Shown: piece after piece, positions 11,811 through 23,372 of the stretch
Layout of the letters: each line of letters begins with the position of its first letter
Position numbering within the stretch: the first letter of the stretch is position 1
Assembly (NCBI GenBank): GCA_022559845.1
Contig: CM040124.1
Span: 74,609,491-74,673,490, forward strand
DNA length: 64,000 nucleotides
Reading direction: 5' to 3'
DNA from: Amorphophallus konjac
Lineage: Eukaryota; Streptophyta; Magnoliopsida; Alismatales; Araceae
Notes under the pieces: model-generated
Told to the model about the DNA's origin: nothing
Databases searched by the model: none
The model's input: only the letters and a program-made list of their open reading frames with translations
Position numbers and translations under genes: made by a program

Positions 11811-13309
11811 ATGCAGAATTCCTTCCATGTATTCACAGTAATCTTGAAAGTGTTGGAACTGTGTAGGAAATAGGAGATTTGCATGTCATCACATTGACTC
11901 AGTAGATGACAAGTGATTCTGCATTAAAATAAAGATATGAAGGATCTCTTGCCATCTAAAATTCTCCAATAGAGGATAAACAAATGTTCTCTTAATGGAT
12001 ATTTTGCAGATTGATAATTCTCCAATAGAGGATTATACAAACTATGATAATCAACAAGTTGGGTCACTTGGTCAACAATTCTACCAGCTAACGAAGTTTA
12101 TTGAACATGAGGATGAATTGCGTGAGGTTCTATTTAATGGAAACATCAAGTATCGTGAAAGCATTAGCATTGATAATAACTGATTAAGTTGAAAACAACT
12201 TAAATGCAGAATTCCTTCCATGTATTCACAGTAATCTTGAAAGTGTTGGAAATGTGTAGGAAATAGGAGATTTGCATGTCATCACATTGACTCAGTAGAT
12301 GACAAGTGATTCTGCATTAAAATAAAGATATGAAGGATCTCTTGCCATCTAAAATTCTCCAATAGAGGATAAACAAATGTTCTTTTAATGGATATTTTGC
12401 AGATTGATAATTCTCCAATAGAGGATTATACAAACTATGATAATCAACAAGTTGGGTCACTTGGTCAACAATTCTACCAGCTAACGAAGTTTATTGAACA
12501 TGAGGATGAATTGCGTGAGGTTCTATTTAATGGAAACATCAAGTATCATGAAAGCATTAGCATTGATAATAACTGATTAAGTTGAAAACAACTTAAATGC
12601 AGAATTCCTTCCATGTATTCACAGTAATCTTGAAAGTGTTGGAACTGTGTAGGAAATAGGAGATTTGCATGTCATCACAAAGTGATTCTGCATTAAAATA
12701 AAGATATGAAGGATCTCTTGCCATGTAAAATTCTCCAATAGAGGATAACCAAATGTTCTCTTAATGGATATTTTGCAGATTGATAATTCTCCAATAGAGG
12801 ATTATACAAACTATGATAATCAACAAGTTGGGTCACTTGGTCAACAATTCTACCAGCTAATGAAGTTTATTGAACATGAGGATGAATTACGTGAGGTTCT
12901 ATTTAATGGAAACATCAAGTATCATGAAAGCATTAGCATTGATAATAACTGATTAAGTTGAATACAACTTAAATGCAGAATTCCTTCCATGTATTCACAG
13001 TAATCTTGAAAGTGTTGGAACTGTGTAGGAAATAGGAGATTTGCATGTCATCACATTGACTCAGTAGATGACAAGTGATTCTGCATTAAAATTAAGATAT
13101 GAAGGATCTCTTGCCATCTAAAATTCTCCAATAGAGGATAAACAAATGTTCTCTTAATGGATATTTTACAGATTGATAATTCTCCAATAGAGGATTATAG
13201 AAACTATGATAATCAACAAGTTGGGTCACTTGGTCAACAATTCTACCAGCTAACGAAGTTTATTGAACATGAGGATGAATTGCGTGAGGTTCTATTTAAT
13301 GGAAACATC
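11811..13309 (+). repeat. four tandem copies of a 393-bp unit, each with the same 62-codon open frame
   Basis: Units start at 11811, 12204, 12597 and 12973 (ATGCAGAATTCC), giving periods 393, 393 and 376; the third unit has a 17-bp deletion. The last unit is cut short near 13309. Copies are nearly identical. Each holds an open frame of 62 codons beginning MDILQIDNSPIEDYTNYDNQ (11995, 12388, 12764); the fourth, at 13157, reads into other sequence and ends at 13384. Inside each unit TTTTGCAG precedes the frame like a splice acceptor, and ATTCTCCAATAGAGGAT occurs twice. I do not recognise the protein; it may be a captured exon. Confidence 0.9.
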
Positions 13310-14849
13310 ATAATGGATCAAGTAGTGAAAATGACAGCTAGCATTCATTTGTTGTTGAGGACGTCAATCAAAATCAAGGCCTAAAGAGCATAAACTGTGA
13401 AAATAATATGTTTATATAAAATTTCTCCTGCCCTAGCTTGAAGATGCATCGACATTCCATGATTCTCACAAGACAAGAATACAGAAAACGTACAAAAAGA
13501 AAAAATAAAAGAAAAATGAAATACCAACCTACCTTCCACCAGAAAAATTTAAAGACTTGTACGTGTTTTCCGGCTACCGTAGAACTGCCAACGTGACTTC
13601 TGTTACCGTAAAACTTCTCCCTCTGACAACGTAATTTCTGCTACAGAAAAACTACTCCCTTTCTTCTCTATGTTTTTAACAAACAACGGTGATAACTCAG
13701 TCCTTGAGGTATTCCCCCAAAAAGAAAATAAAAGGAAAATTAAAAAAGTGACTTACCTTCAACCAGTGTTAAAAGATACAAAGACGAGGACGAGGATGGA
13801 GTCGAGGGCGCCTTATACAGAAGTAGAAAATCTTAATCTGAACTTTGACATCAACCTAGCCACCATAAAAAATAAATAAAAACTTAAAAATAAAATGATA
13901 TTATGTCATAAAATTGAACGTCATCAAACTTTGTCAATTTATTAGTCATATTATTTTTTAAAATTTAAAAATAAAATTATTTTTTAAAAATAAAAATATT
14001 TGAATGCAGACATGAAAGTGAACTTAATTTTTAAGACTCAACGATCAAATTTTTTTGTAGAATTGTGTATACCCAGATACAAGATAACATGAATCTTTGG
14101 AACTGAGTAGAACTCCCCACCAACACTGATCAGAAAATTGAGGGGAAAAAACCAAAAAGATGCGAACTTTACAAGAGAAACATGCAGAAAAATGATGGGG
14201 AGATACACAGAAAAGAGGCCAAACACATTTTTAGGTAGAAAATTTGTGTTGAACCAGATGGGGAGATCAGTTTTAAACCTTAATTCGATCTTCGAGGAGA
14301 TCTCCGACATTCCAAATGTTTCCCTATTTTCAGTAGTTTTATAATGATTGGAATTTTAATTCATTTGTGTCGAGAGCCTTATCCAACTGTAAATGATAAA
14401 AGATAAATGCATGCTCTTTGAATGAGAATTGACCAAATGACAACATAAATAAGGTGATCGAAATAAAACAATCTCAGCTAGACCTTGCACAAAAATTCAT
14501 CTATGCCCAATAAAAATTCCAAATTGATAAATTAGTCTAAAAAAAATTAACCTCCGATAAACCCGGATCTAGATCAATAAAGATCATTCTTTTTTCCAAC
14601 GTGCCTAATGTTTTAGCCTAGGTGGCTCTAGTGGCCCTCATGTCGCGATGTCGAATCTGAAACTCGGAAACAGAAAGAGAGATCATCGTTTCTTCAAATT
14701 ATTTGATCTAGTGTTCTTACCTTGTCAGATAGCCTCCATGTTGATGGTGGTGGGATCATATCAGTCTAGACACATATGCTCCAACCTGGAACTTGGACAG
14801 CTCAAGCATTAATAGGTGGCAATGTGAGGGTACTGGTGGGGCTTCAACA
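13310..14849. other. AT-rich sequence without recognisable gene
   Basis: Contains short degenerate direct repeats near 13565-13655 (CCGTA-AACT and AACGT-A-TTCTG units) and possible minus-strand splice donors at about 13757 and 14718. Open frames are short and show no domain. It may be intronic or untranslated sequence of a captured minus-strand gene. Confidence 0.35.
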
Positions 14850-15251
14850 TTATGCCACCATGGCCATGGCGATATCTGAAGCAGTTGCTTGTGGCTTGGC
14901 ATGGAGACTGGGAGGAACGCTATTTGATCGGGCCACATGCATAGCAGCTATGATCTCAGCGAAGGCGAGGGCGAGGGCATCCTTGCGGCAGGTAGCAGAT
15001 TGAGGGCGTTGAGGTCGATGACCTCGATGCAGCAAAAGCACTCCATCAGTGCGGGACGCCTCCTCGGTGAGGACTGCGGTACCCTCTGCCATGGGATCCC
15101 CACCCGCCGCCTCCAAGGGACACAACCTCAGACTATCGTGGAGGAGAGAGGACGCCGCAGGATCGAAGCCCCGTATCAGAGACGCGCGACGAAGGGATAA
15201 TCGGAGAAGGTGACGATAGGTATCAAGGGAAATGATAACCGAACCGGACAA
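14850..15251 (-). CDS. hypothetical 133-codon open frame, GC-rich, unrecognised
   Basis: This minus-strand frame starts ATG at 15251 and is clearly richer in G+C than its surroundings. The translation begins MSGSVIISLDTYRHLLRL and is Leu/Ala/Arg-rich in the middle. I recognise no domain, signal peptide or membrane segment. A shorter plus-strand frame overlaps it (14776-15003), so coding direction is unproven. A possible minus-strand splice donor (AAG|GTAAG) lies downstream near 14718. It is probably a fragment captured with the foreign insert; it may equally be a chance open frame. Confidence 0.25.
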   Translation of the reverse strand: MSGSVIISLDTYRHLLRLSLRRASLIRGFDPAASSLLHDSLRLCPLEAAGGDPMAEGTAVLTEEASRTDGVLLLHRGHRPQRPQSATCRKDALALAFAEIIAAMHVARSNSVPPSLHAKPQATASDIAMAMVA

Positions 15252-15619
15252 ACGAATCGAGCCAAATAATGTAAAGGAGAACCGGGTAAAGGAGAACCGG
15301 TAGGTGATAAAAGTGAACCGGCGGAAAAAATTGCCCTTTTCTCTTATAGTATATAGTATATATTTTTTCTATCTATAGAGTCAATTCTCTAAAGTATATG
15401 ACATATATTCCGGTATATGACCATTAGTTCACACTTTTGCACTATATGAACATATTCTTGAACTTGAGGACCTCTCTATTAGATATTCCTTCTAATGGAC
15501 TAGGAAATCTGGTTTCAAGGCCTCCGTAATTCTCGGCGAGCCTGGGATTTCCACTAGGATGCCGAGTTGGTTGTACCTTTAAAGCCCAATTGATTTGAAA
15601 GCACTATCAATATTTTCTT

Positions 15620-15790
15620 ATTTTTACTATGTAACGGCCTAATACTAGACCGTCAGGCTCATCTAACGGCCCAATATACAACCGTCACAATCACTGAGTC
15701 CAACTATTCTTTCTGGATTCAATCTATTGTAACGGCCCAATTATAGACCGTCACGTTCATGTAACGGCCCATTAATTGACCGTCACAGTT
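15620..15790 (+). repeat. AACGGCC...GACCGTCA repeat cluster in G2 LTR
   Basis: Four units, each AACGGCC(C/T) then 7-9 bases then A(C/G)ACCGTCA, begin at 15633, 15665, 15731 and 15763. ACGG and CCGT in a unit are inverted complements, so each can form a small hairpin. Spacing is 32 bases within pairs. Confidence 0.8.
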
Positions 15791-16819
15791 CTTGAGTACT
15801 TTAACCCGAGGTTGACCCAAGGGTTGATATTCCAAAGTTCCTAGATGGATTATTGATGGTCTAGGACTTGTCATATTATTCAAAGATACTTAATCTTAAA
15901 TTATGAAAGTTAAGAAATGAGCCGTTATGCTGCCGATTTATTTTCATGGCATAACCTAGTTTTAGTATGTTCATTGAAATTCTTTAATTCAAATAGAAGC
16001 ACTCGTATGATGAATTACTTTATCTTGAACCTATCATTAAAATTGTACATTCTTGGCCATATTATTTACATGCGTGAAAGTAGCTTGATTTATACTTGAA
16101 GATGCGGACTGAGCACTGATTGTGTTCAAGGGCTCTATGCTAGTCCCCTCGACTGATTGTCGGAAATATACTATTATAAACCATGGGGTATGATGCTATT
16201 GGCGTCGTATTACGCTGGGAGTACTTTCTCGATAAATAAGTGAAGATCTACGTGTAGTGCCCCAAAATTTATATAAATAATTTTTGGATTATTTATGGAA
16301 TTTTCTGGAATTTATCAAGAATTTATAAGGGCTAAATAGATTAATAAATAAATTAATGAATTAATAAGTCATTTATGAGGCCCAATTATGTTAAACAATT
16401 AATCTAACCTATTTAAGTAAGACCCAAAAGGTTTAAGGACCTAGCCCATTAAGTTTGGCCCAGATTCTAGAAGGTTATTTAGCCTATTCACGAATTTTAA
16501 AGATAAATACTATTTTTATAGAAAATTATATAGATAAAATGAATAAAAGAGTTTTATTAAATTGAAACTCTGCACACGTTGGATGTAACGGTCTATCGGG
16601 CGACCGCTACAGTGGTGTAATGCACCTAGACACGACTGTTACACCCTGCTGATTCCGTAAGTTGAAGAACTTGCAAAAAGATTAGAACTTTGGGATCCTA
16701 TATATCTACTAGAGACCTAATTAGAAGGATGTGTAAGGTTACTAGGGACTCTTAGGGATCAGATTTTGGCGAACTAAGGACTCTATAATCGATCTAATCC
16801 TCAAACCCTAGCCAAATCC

Positions 16820-16829
16820 CTATAAATAG
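16820..16829 (+). promoter_or_regulatory. TATA box of inner G2-type LTR
   Basis: CTATAAATAG, equivalent to the one at 63562 in the 3' LTR; the outer 5' LTR lacks this segment. Confidence 0.6.
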
Positions 16830-17463
16830 AACCTAGTTCTGAACTGAGCGACCCTTACTTTTGGCTCGCGTGAAATCAAGGTAAGGAGATAGAATCTCGA
16901 GTAAGTTCTTTAGAGTATTTTGTTCCTAATACTTTAGACTAACTACCCTCAAAATTTCATGGTAGGAGATCAAGTAACCAAGGAGATAAGGGCTTCTAAA
17001 GTTGCTGATTCGGTCATAGCAACTCAGGATTCAGAGCAAAGGACCACTGAAGATCAAGGAATTAGGACGCCCAAACGAGGTAATTAGAGTTAGATACTTT
17101 AGAAATTTTTGTTCCTCTTAGTATCATCTTCTTAACCTCAAAATTTCACATCCTTAGGTCAAGAGATTGAGGAGTTAGAGTGATGTGAAGTTGCTAAAAA
17201 ATCACAGGAAGAGAAAAACTAGGATGATCCTTGAAGACTCAAATTAGAAGTTTAAAGCCCAGTTAAGAGGTAGGTCATCTCATGAACAGCAAAAAGATCT
17301 CGTTAGGGATAAAAGTAATCTGATTTAACTTGATTTCATACATTATAGAATAGGAATTTCATGTTTTAGTAAGTTCATGTATACATGCATACCTTTAGCG
17401 TAACCAAAGATAAAAGATATCATCTTGATCATTCACTGCAATCTATGCATGTATCTGGCCTTT

Positions 17464-19843
17464 TGATGTGACACCACCTTGGGGTGATAGTCGCAAGACC
17501 GATGTACCTTGGTAAGAAGCAAGCACAATTTACAAAAGAATTGGACCGATATCGGCGGCCACTCACCCGACACTCACCCAAAACCCGGGGTAACTCGGCG
17601 ATGCCGAGTGGAGGTTGTGAGGGCTGGGCCCTTGCTGGTAGAGGGCCAGCAAGGCCAAGGTTCTTTCCAAGGGTATGAAGGCCCAATTCAACGGGGTTGA
17701 CTTTGTGCCGAGGGCACGGGTCACACACTCTTTCCCACGGCGGCCACTCGAAAGCAACGGTGCTAATGGGATCGGGCGCACACTCTCTCGGGACAGCGGA
17801 GCTATGAATTAATATTGAATGAATAAAACACCAAATGAGAGCAAGGAATAGTGCACTTACTCGACCGATTTGAAGAAACCGATCCCGCTCGGAGACGTGG
17901 GCGAGCGGGGAAGCGTGGATTCCCCACACGCTGCGTCGGTGTTGCTTTAACCTGTTTAAGGGATTACAACACTACTCCCTTTGCAAGGGGGTTGAACTTG
18001 GGGAAGGGAAGTCAAAATTACATTCAAACACTACCTCCTGCAGGGAGGGGCTTTAAGCCGGCCAGGCGGGGAGGGGAAGAAACTGAAATAGAAGCCGAAC
18101 GGAAGGACGATGCCGGTTCTGTCCGCTCTCTGGAAGAGGAGACAGACAGTTGAAGTTGACGCTGCTGCGGCCACTCTCGAATATTGTTTTCAATGAGATC
18201 AGGGAAAATCTTCGGGGCTTGATCAGGTTGACGTCCAATTTTTATGGAATTTCCCAGTTGACGGCGCTAGTCGAGGAAGGGCCGCGAACAGGGACCTTGA
18301 GTTCTGGTCTGGACGACTACGGTACCATAGCAGTTGAAAGAAGAGGCCGCCACAAGCACTTCCACTCTCTGAATCAAGCTTGGTAAGAGTCGCTGGAATC
18401 GTTGACGAGTCCTCTTAGAGACGAGACCTATGGGAATGTCAGAAGATGTCGGAGCAGGAATGGAGATCCCGAACAATAGACAGGGGTCGGTTCAGCCCTA
18501 GAGGGGACATAACTGCGCACCTGGGAGAGAAAAACAAGAAATCACAGCTCCGGATGCCGAACGGGGTTCCACTTCTTGATACTGGAAGTAGACTCGTTGT
18601 AGATGATCTCAGCCAAGCGCCGTCTCCATATCTTCAAGGGGTTGGCCGTGTGAGGCTCTATAACTCGCTTCAGGTTGACTGGCAGGAAGCAGATGCGTAG
18701 TCTGGGGAGATTGGCTTCTATGGGCAGCCATGAACTCAGACCAGGACGAGACTACCACCGTCGCGAAGAAGACAGGGAGACGCTTCCAACGGTATCACTT
18801 GGACCTCTATAAACGCTGGGATGACGTCGTGGCCGGATCTACAAGATGATGGTACTCTGCTGCCTGTGAACTGAGAAGTGCTGGTTGGAGATGGGAGGTG
18901 GGAGATGAGGTAAATGGGAGGGGAAAGAGGGTGGATGGGTGTGGAGGCAACCCTAGGCTATTAGGGGGTCTTGGAGGGGGCAAACCAAGGTGAGTGAGGG
19001 GGAGAATGGGGGCATGAAGGTGGTCTAGCAGGTGGTGAGAGAGAGAGAGATACGAATTTGGGACTAGGAGGGAGAGGGAGAGGGATGGTGATTTCCCTAT
19101 TTGGGGTGGTCCAAGGTTTGGAGGATGAGGGAGTGGAGGGAAAATAATTCAAATCTTCTCTTGGGAGATGGAAGATTGCATGGGGAAGAGGGAGGATTGT
19201 GTTGGGGAGAGTGGGATTGTGTTGGGAAGAACAATATTCTCCTAGGGAGGGGATATATTTGGTGGGATTTGGTGGGAGGGGAATGATGGCACCTAGGGGA
19301 GTGGAAAAGTAGTGGAGGTGGGAGCTTGGGTGGAGGATGAGGTGGAGGAGAGAGGTGGGATTTGAATTTGGGGAAGGGGGGAAAGAGAAAGAGAGGGGTG
19401 GGTGGGATTCTCTCCCTAGGGATTCTCACCCCACTAATGGATTCTCTCCACAAGAAACTTGAATTTTGAACTCACAAAATGGCAACTTTCATTAACATCA
19501 AATGATGGGGAATGGGGTCCTATATATAGGCAACCCACATTTTACAATAAATTCCCGACTCTTGATACAATGACAAATAACCAAGGGGGTAGGGGGCGCC
19601 CTTGGGCCTAGCCCAATGAATTGGGCCCATTAACTAACTAACCAACCTAATAACACTCAAACTTAGGTAAATAAATCAAAGACCTAGGGAAATGACTCAA
19701 ATAAAAGAAAAAATACATCAAATGACTCAAATAGAAAGCTAAAATGGATAATTGGGCCCACATAGAGTGATGCCCGAGCTCACACAACTCCGAAGTGTGA
19801 TGACGACCCGAGCCAGAGGGAGTCGTAGGTGATGCTTCCATCA
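17464..19843 (-). repeat. G3 3' LTR
   Basis: 2380 bases, TGATGGAAGC...TGTCACATCA on the minus strand. It is pyrimidine/purine-skewed (18900-19400 is very G-rich on plus), which produces proline-rich frames on the minus strand that are not genes. A GC-rich block near 17560-17760 gives further spurious frames present in both LTRs. Confidence 0.93.
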
Positions 19844-19855
19844 AATCCCCTGGGC
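19844..19855 (-). other. G3 polypurine tract
   Basis: The minus strand reads AGCCCAGGGGATT up to the 3' LTR start at 19843, where plus-strand DNA synthesis would be primed. Confidence 0.7.
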
Positions 19856-20042
19856 TATGAAGAGCTCGACTCCGTCGAGTAGGGGTCCATCCTGCTGTGG
19901 TACTGCTCGAGAAGGTCGGGATCCAGCCACTGGAGATCTTCTCGACTCACCCACGAATCCTCCGAAGGAGGTCGATCTTCCATCTGACTAGATAGCGCTC
20001 GTACACCTTACTCCTTGTGGCAGTGACCTGTTCATCTAATAT
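19855..20042 (-). pseudogene. G3 C-terminal chromodomain
   Basis: After an in-frame TGA at 20045-20043 the frame continues with a chromodomain: SKVYERYLVRWK, then, one base out of phase near 19983, EDRPPSEDSWVSREDLQWLD. The stop is TAG at 19857-19855. Chromodomains at the integrase C-terminus direct chromoviruses to modified chromatin. The aromatic/acidic spacing (Y-RYLVRWK, then W and EDL) is typical. Both the upstream stop and a one-base deletion break it here. Confidence 0.75.
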
Positions 20043-23000
20043 TCATTCAATTCGCTCACGCTGGGCTCTCCGGGCTAGTGGACTCTCCTCACGGGTGGGT
20101 GCTCTCTCAATGGGAGAAGTAGGCTCAATATCCTCACTAGGCACCACCGTGGGACCCCTATATGGAACTTGGTCGGTCACGTTGAATGTGGGGCTCACTC
20201 CGTATTCCTCGGGAAGATCTATCTCATAGGTGTTAGTGCCAATGCGTCTCAAAACCTGGAAGGGACCAGCCCCACGAGGCCTCAATTTAGAGGTGGCTCT
20301 AGGGGAGAGCCTCTCCGTCCTTACCATCACAAAGTCACCCACATGGAATTCTTGGTGGCACCGATGAGAGTTAGCCTGCCTCTTATAAGTCTCATTCTTC
20401 TTGCTGATGTGCTTGCGAATTTCTTCATGCAACTCCCTAACGTGTTGGGCAAATGACTCAGCTAAAATAGACACTCTAGCATGCTGGGGAAGGGGAATGA
20501 GGTCAGAGGGTTTCCTTGGCTTGTACCCATGTACAGCCTCGAATGGACTCATCCCTATGGACTTGTTAACAGAGTCGTTGTATGCAAATTCAGCCTGAGG
20601 TAGAATGAGATCCCAATTCCCTGGATGATCCTCAACAAGACACCTAAGGAGGTTCCCTAGACTCCGATTGACAACTTCGGTTTGGCCATCAATTTGAGGG
20701 TGGTAGGCCGTGGAGAATTTAAGGAGGGTACCCATCAAGTGCCAAAGGGTCTTCCAAAAATAGCTGGTGAACTTGACATCCCTATCGGAGACTATGGTCT
20801 TGGGTAACCCATGGAGGCGAACAACCTCATCAAAGAATAATCAGGCCACTCGGGAGGCATCAGAGGTTTTGGAGCATGGGATGAAGTGGGCCATCTTGGA
20901 GAATCTATCCACTACCACAAAGATCGAATCATGTTTCTTTTGGGTTCTGGGTAGGCCTAATACAAAGTCCATGCTTAAGTCTTGCCACGGACGGTCGGGG
21001 ATGGGGGGAGGGGTATAAAAGTCGGTGTTTTGCTTCACCTGTTTGGCTGAAGTACATGTACGACATTGGACCACTATCTTGGCTACGTCTCTCTTACGAC
21101 TTGGCCAAAAGAATTGACCCTCAACTAGAGCGATAGTTTTATGAACCCCAAAATAACCAGCTAGTCCCCCGGCATGTAACTCCCAAACCAAGAAGTCACA
21201 GAGTGAGGTCCGTGGTATGCAAAGCTTTGGCCCCTTGAAGAGGAACCCATCCTCCAAGATAAAACCCCCATGTTCCCTACTAGAATGGGTGGTCAAGGTG
21301 GTATAGATGTGCCCAAAGTCGGGACAGCAAGGGTACTCATCCTTGAGCCTCTCAAATCCGGTAACCTCTACTTGGATAGTGGACAACAAATAGACCCTCC
21401 TACTGAGTGCATCCGCTGCACGGTTCTCACTTCCTGCCTTGTGTTTGATTACAAATGTGTAGGATTGGATGTACTCAACCCAGTGGGCATGTCGAGCATT
21501 CAACTTTTGCTGGGAGTTGAGGTATTTTAGGGCCTCATGGTCGAAAAAGATGACAAATTCTTTGGGCAACAAGTAGTGCCTCCAATGTCGGAGGGACTGA
21601 ACCATGACATAGAACTCCTTGTCATAAGTGGAGTACCTCATTCTAGCATCATAGAGCTTCTCACTGAAGAAGGCCACCGGGTGCCCTTCTTGGCTAAGGA
21701 TCCCTCCTATTCCTATCCCGGATGCATCACATGTGACTTCGGAGACTTTGGAGAAATCGGGTAGGCATAGGACCGGGGCTTGGGTCATCTTCTCCTTAAG
21801 CTCTTGGAAGGATTTAAAGGCTACTTTGGTCCACAAAAAAGTCCCCTTTTTGAGACAATCAGTGATATGGGCGGTGATGGTGCTAAATCTCCGGATAAAC
21901 CTCCTATAGAATGTGGCCAACTCATGGAAGCTTCGGACCTCATGAAGGGTGTGGAGTTCCGGCCAATCAAGAATAGCTTGGACCTTCTCGGGGTCCATAG
22001 AGACACCCTTGGTAGACACCACAAATCCTAGGAAGGTGATGGATGTGGTCATGAAGTGACACTTTCCTAGGTTGGCAAACAGACTCTCATGTCGGAGGAC
22101 GGTGCAAACTTGCCTAAGGTGGTCAAGGTGGGCCTCTTGGGATTGACTATAGATGAGAATGTCATCAAAGTAGACCACTAGAAATATCCCAATGAAAGGC
22201 CTAAGGGCCTCCGTCATGAGCCGCATAAAAGTACTTGGGGCATTTGAGAGCCCAAAAGGCATGACTAGCCATTCATAAAGGCCATCCTTGGTCTTGAAGG
22301 CCGTTTTCCACTCATCTCCGGGCCTAATCCTAACTTGGTGGTAGCTACTCTTGAGGTCGATCTTGGAGAAAATAGTGACTCTAGCTAGCATGTCAAGCAT
22401 GTCATCAAGCCTAGGGATGTGAAACCTATACTTGACAGTGATTTTATTAATGGCCCGACTATCCATACACATCCGCCATGATCCATCCTTCTTGGGGGTG
22501 AGGAGGGTTGGGACGGCACATGGACTTTTGCTAATGTGGATGAATCCCTTCCTAATGAGTTCCTCTATTTGCCTCCTAAGTTCGGCATGTTCCATAGGAT
22601 TGAGGCGATAATGGGGAAGGTTTGGAAGGGTGGCTCCCGAAACTAGATCAATTGCATGTTGTACATCACGCATGGAAGGGAGTTGGTCCGGGAGCTCCTC
22701 CGGGAACACATCATGAAATTCTTCTAGGAGATGCCTGGCTTCTATAGGATGGGGGTTGGAGGGAGTGGGCTCTCCTAGGCAAATGATCACCGCACATAAA
22801 GGTGTCCCTTGAGCTATCTCCTCCTCAAGCTCTCTTTTGGTGATGAGATGAAGACCCTTGGTCAACCCCGAAGGCTCACCTTGGTTGGGGTTTTGGGTAA
22901 GTGATTGTGTCGGAGGGGTGGAGTTCCCCGAGGCTTGTGGTGTGGTGGGGTGATGTCCTTGAGGGAGTGTGTCCCTCTTGGGCATGGGACGTGGTGGGGA

Positions 23001-23372
23001 GGGATTAAGACGGATAGTCTTTCCCTCATGCTCAAAGGTGCATGTGTTGGTCCTACCCAAGATGGTGGCATCCACATCATAAAGCCAATGTCTCCCTAGT
23101 AGGATGCTACCTACTTCCATGGGGATAACATCACACCATATTTGGCCATGGTAGGAAGAGAAGGTGAGGGGCACAAGATAGCGAGTGTCGACCAGGATGG
23201 AATTGTTGTTGATCCATGAGACCCGGTATGGACTTGGGTGGGGAGTGATAGCAAGCCCTAGGAGCTTAACGGTGTCGGGGGACACGGCATTGACACAACT
23301 TCCATTATCTAAGATCACTTTTCTCACATGACCCCCTATCTTAACAAAGGTGTGAAAGATTGAGGTTCGACG
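20043..23372 (-). pseudogene. G3 pol: protease, reverse transcriptase, RNase H, integrase
   Basis: One frame runs from 23372 to 20043 with a single internal stop (TGA at 20843-20841). Protease: VILDNGSCVNAVS near 23310 (D-N-G in place of D-G/S-G). RT: CMDSRAINKITVKYR near 22450 and catalytic VVYFDDILIYS near 22160. RNase H: VTCDASGIGIGGIL near 21730. Integrase: H-H-C-C finger (HAGG...H, CRTCTSAKQ) near 21180-21040, then D of MDFVLGLP (about 20955), the second D in the stretch after the stop, and HPQIDGQTEVVNR near 20690 with the last catalytic acid. RT copies the RNA; integrase inserts the cDNA. It reads straight on from gag in the same frame. Confidence 0.92.

Larger units (their letters stand above)
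11549..15365. other. foreign insert of unknown origin in the G2 5' LTR
   Basis: The similarity to G2 LTR sequence stops near 11549 and resumes near 15366. In between are four tandem repeats (11811-13309), an AT-rich stretch with possible minus-strand splice donors (GGTAAG near 13757 and 14718), and a GC-rich open frame at 14850-15251. No terminal inverted repeats, LTR ends or target duplication could be recognised. It could be gene fragments carried by a transposon (for instance a Helitron or Pack-type element) or filler from repair of a double-strand break. Confidence 0.5.

Noticed and set aside
11811..13309. The tandem 393-bp units as a centromeric satellite
   Set aside because: Only four copies, containing an open frame and confined to the insert; satellites usually form much longer arrays. 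Not excluded that it derives from one.
17429..17929. 166-codon open frame on the minus strand
   Set aside because: It spans the G3 LTR border and its pieces recur in the other LTR (24946-25437); GC-rich LTR sequence produces it by chance.
18961..19453. Proline-rich minus-strand open frames (also at 26314-26946)
   Set aside because: They come from the G-rich strand of the G3 LTRs and occur in both copies; low-complexity translation.
20017..23099. Plus-strand open frames opposite G3 pol
   Set aside because: Antisense shadows of the minus-strand polyprotein; no domain.
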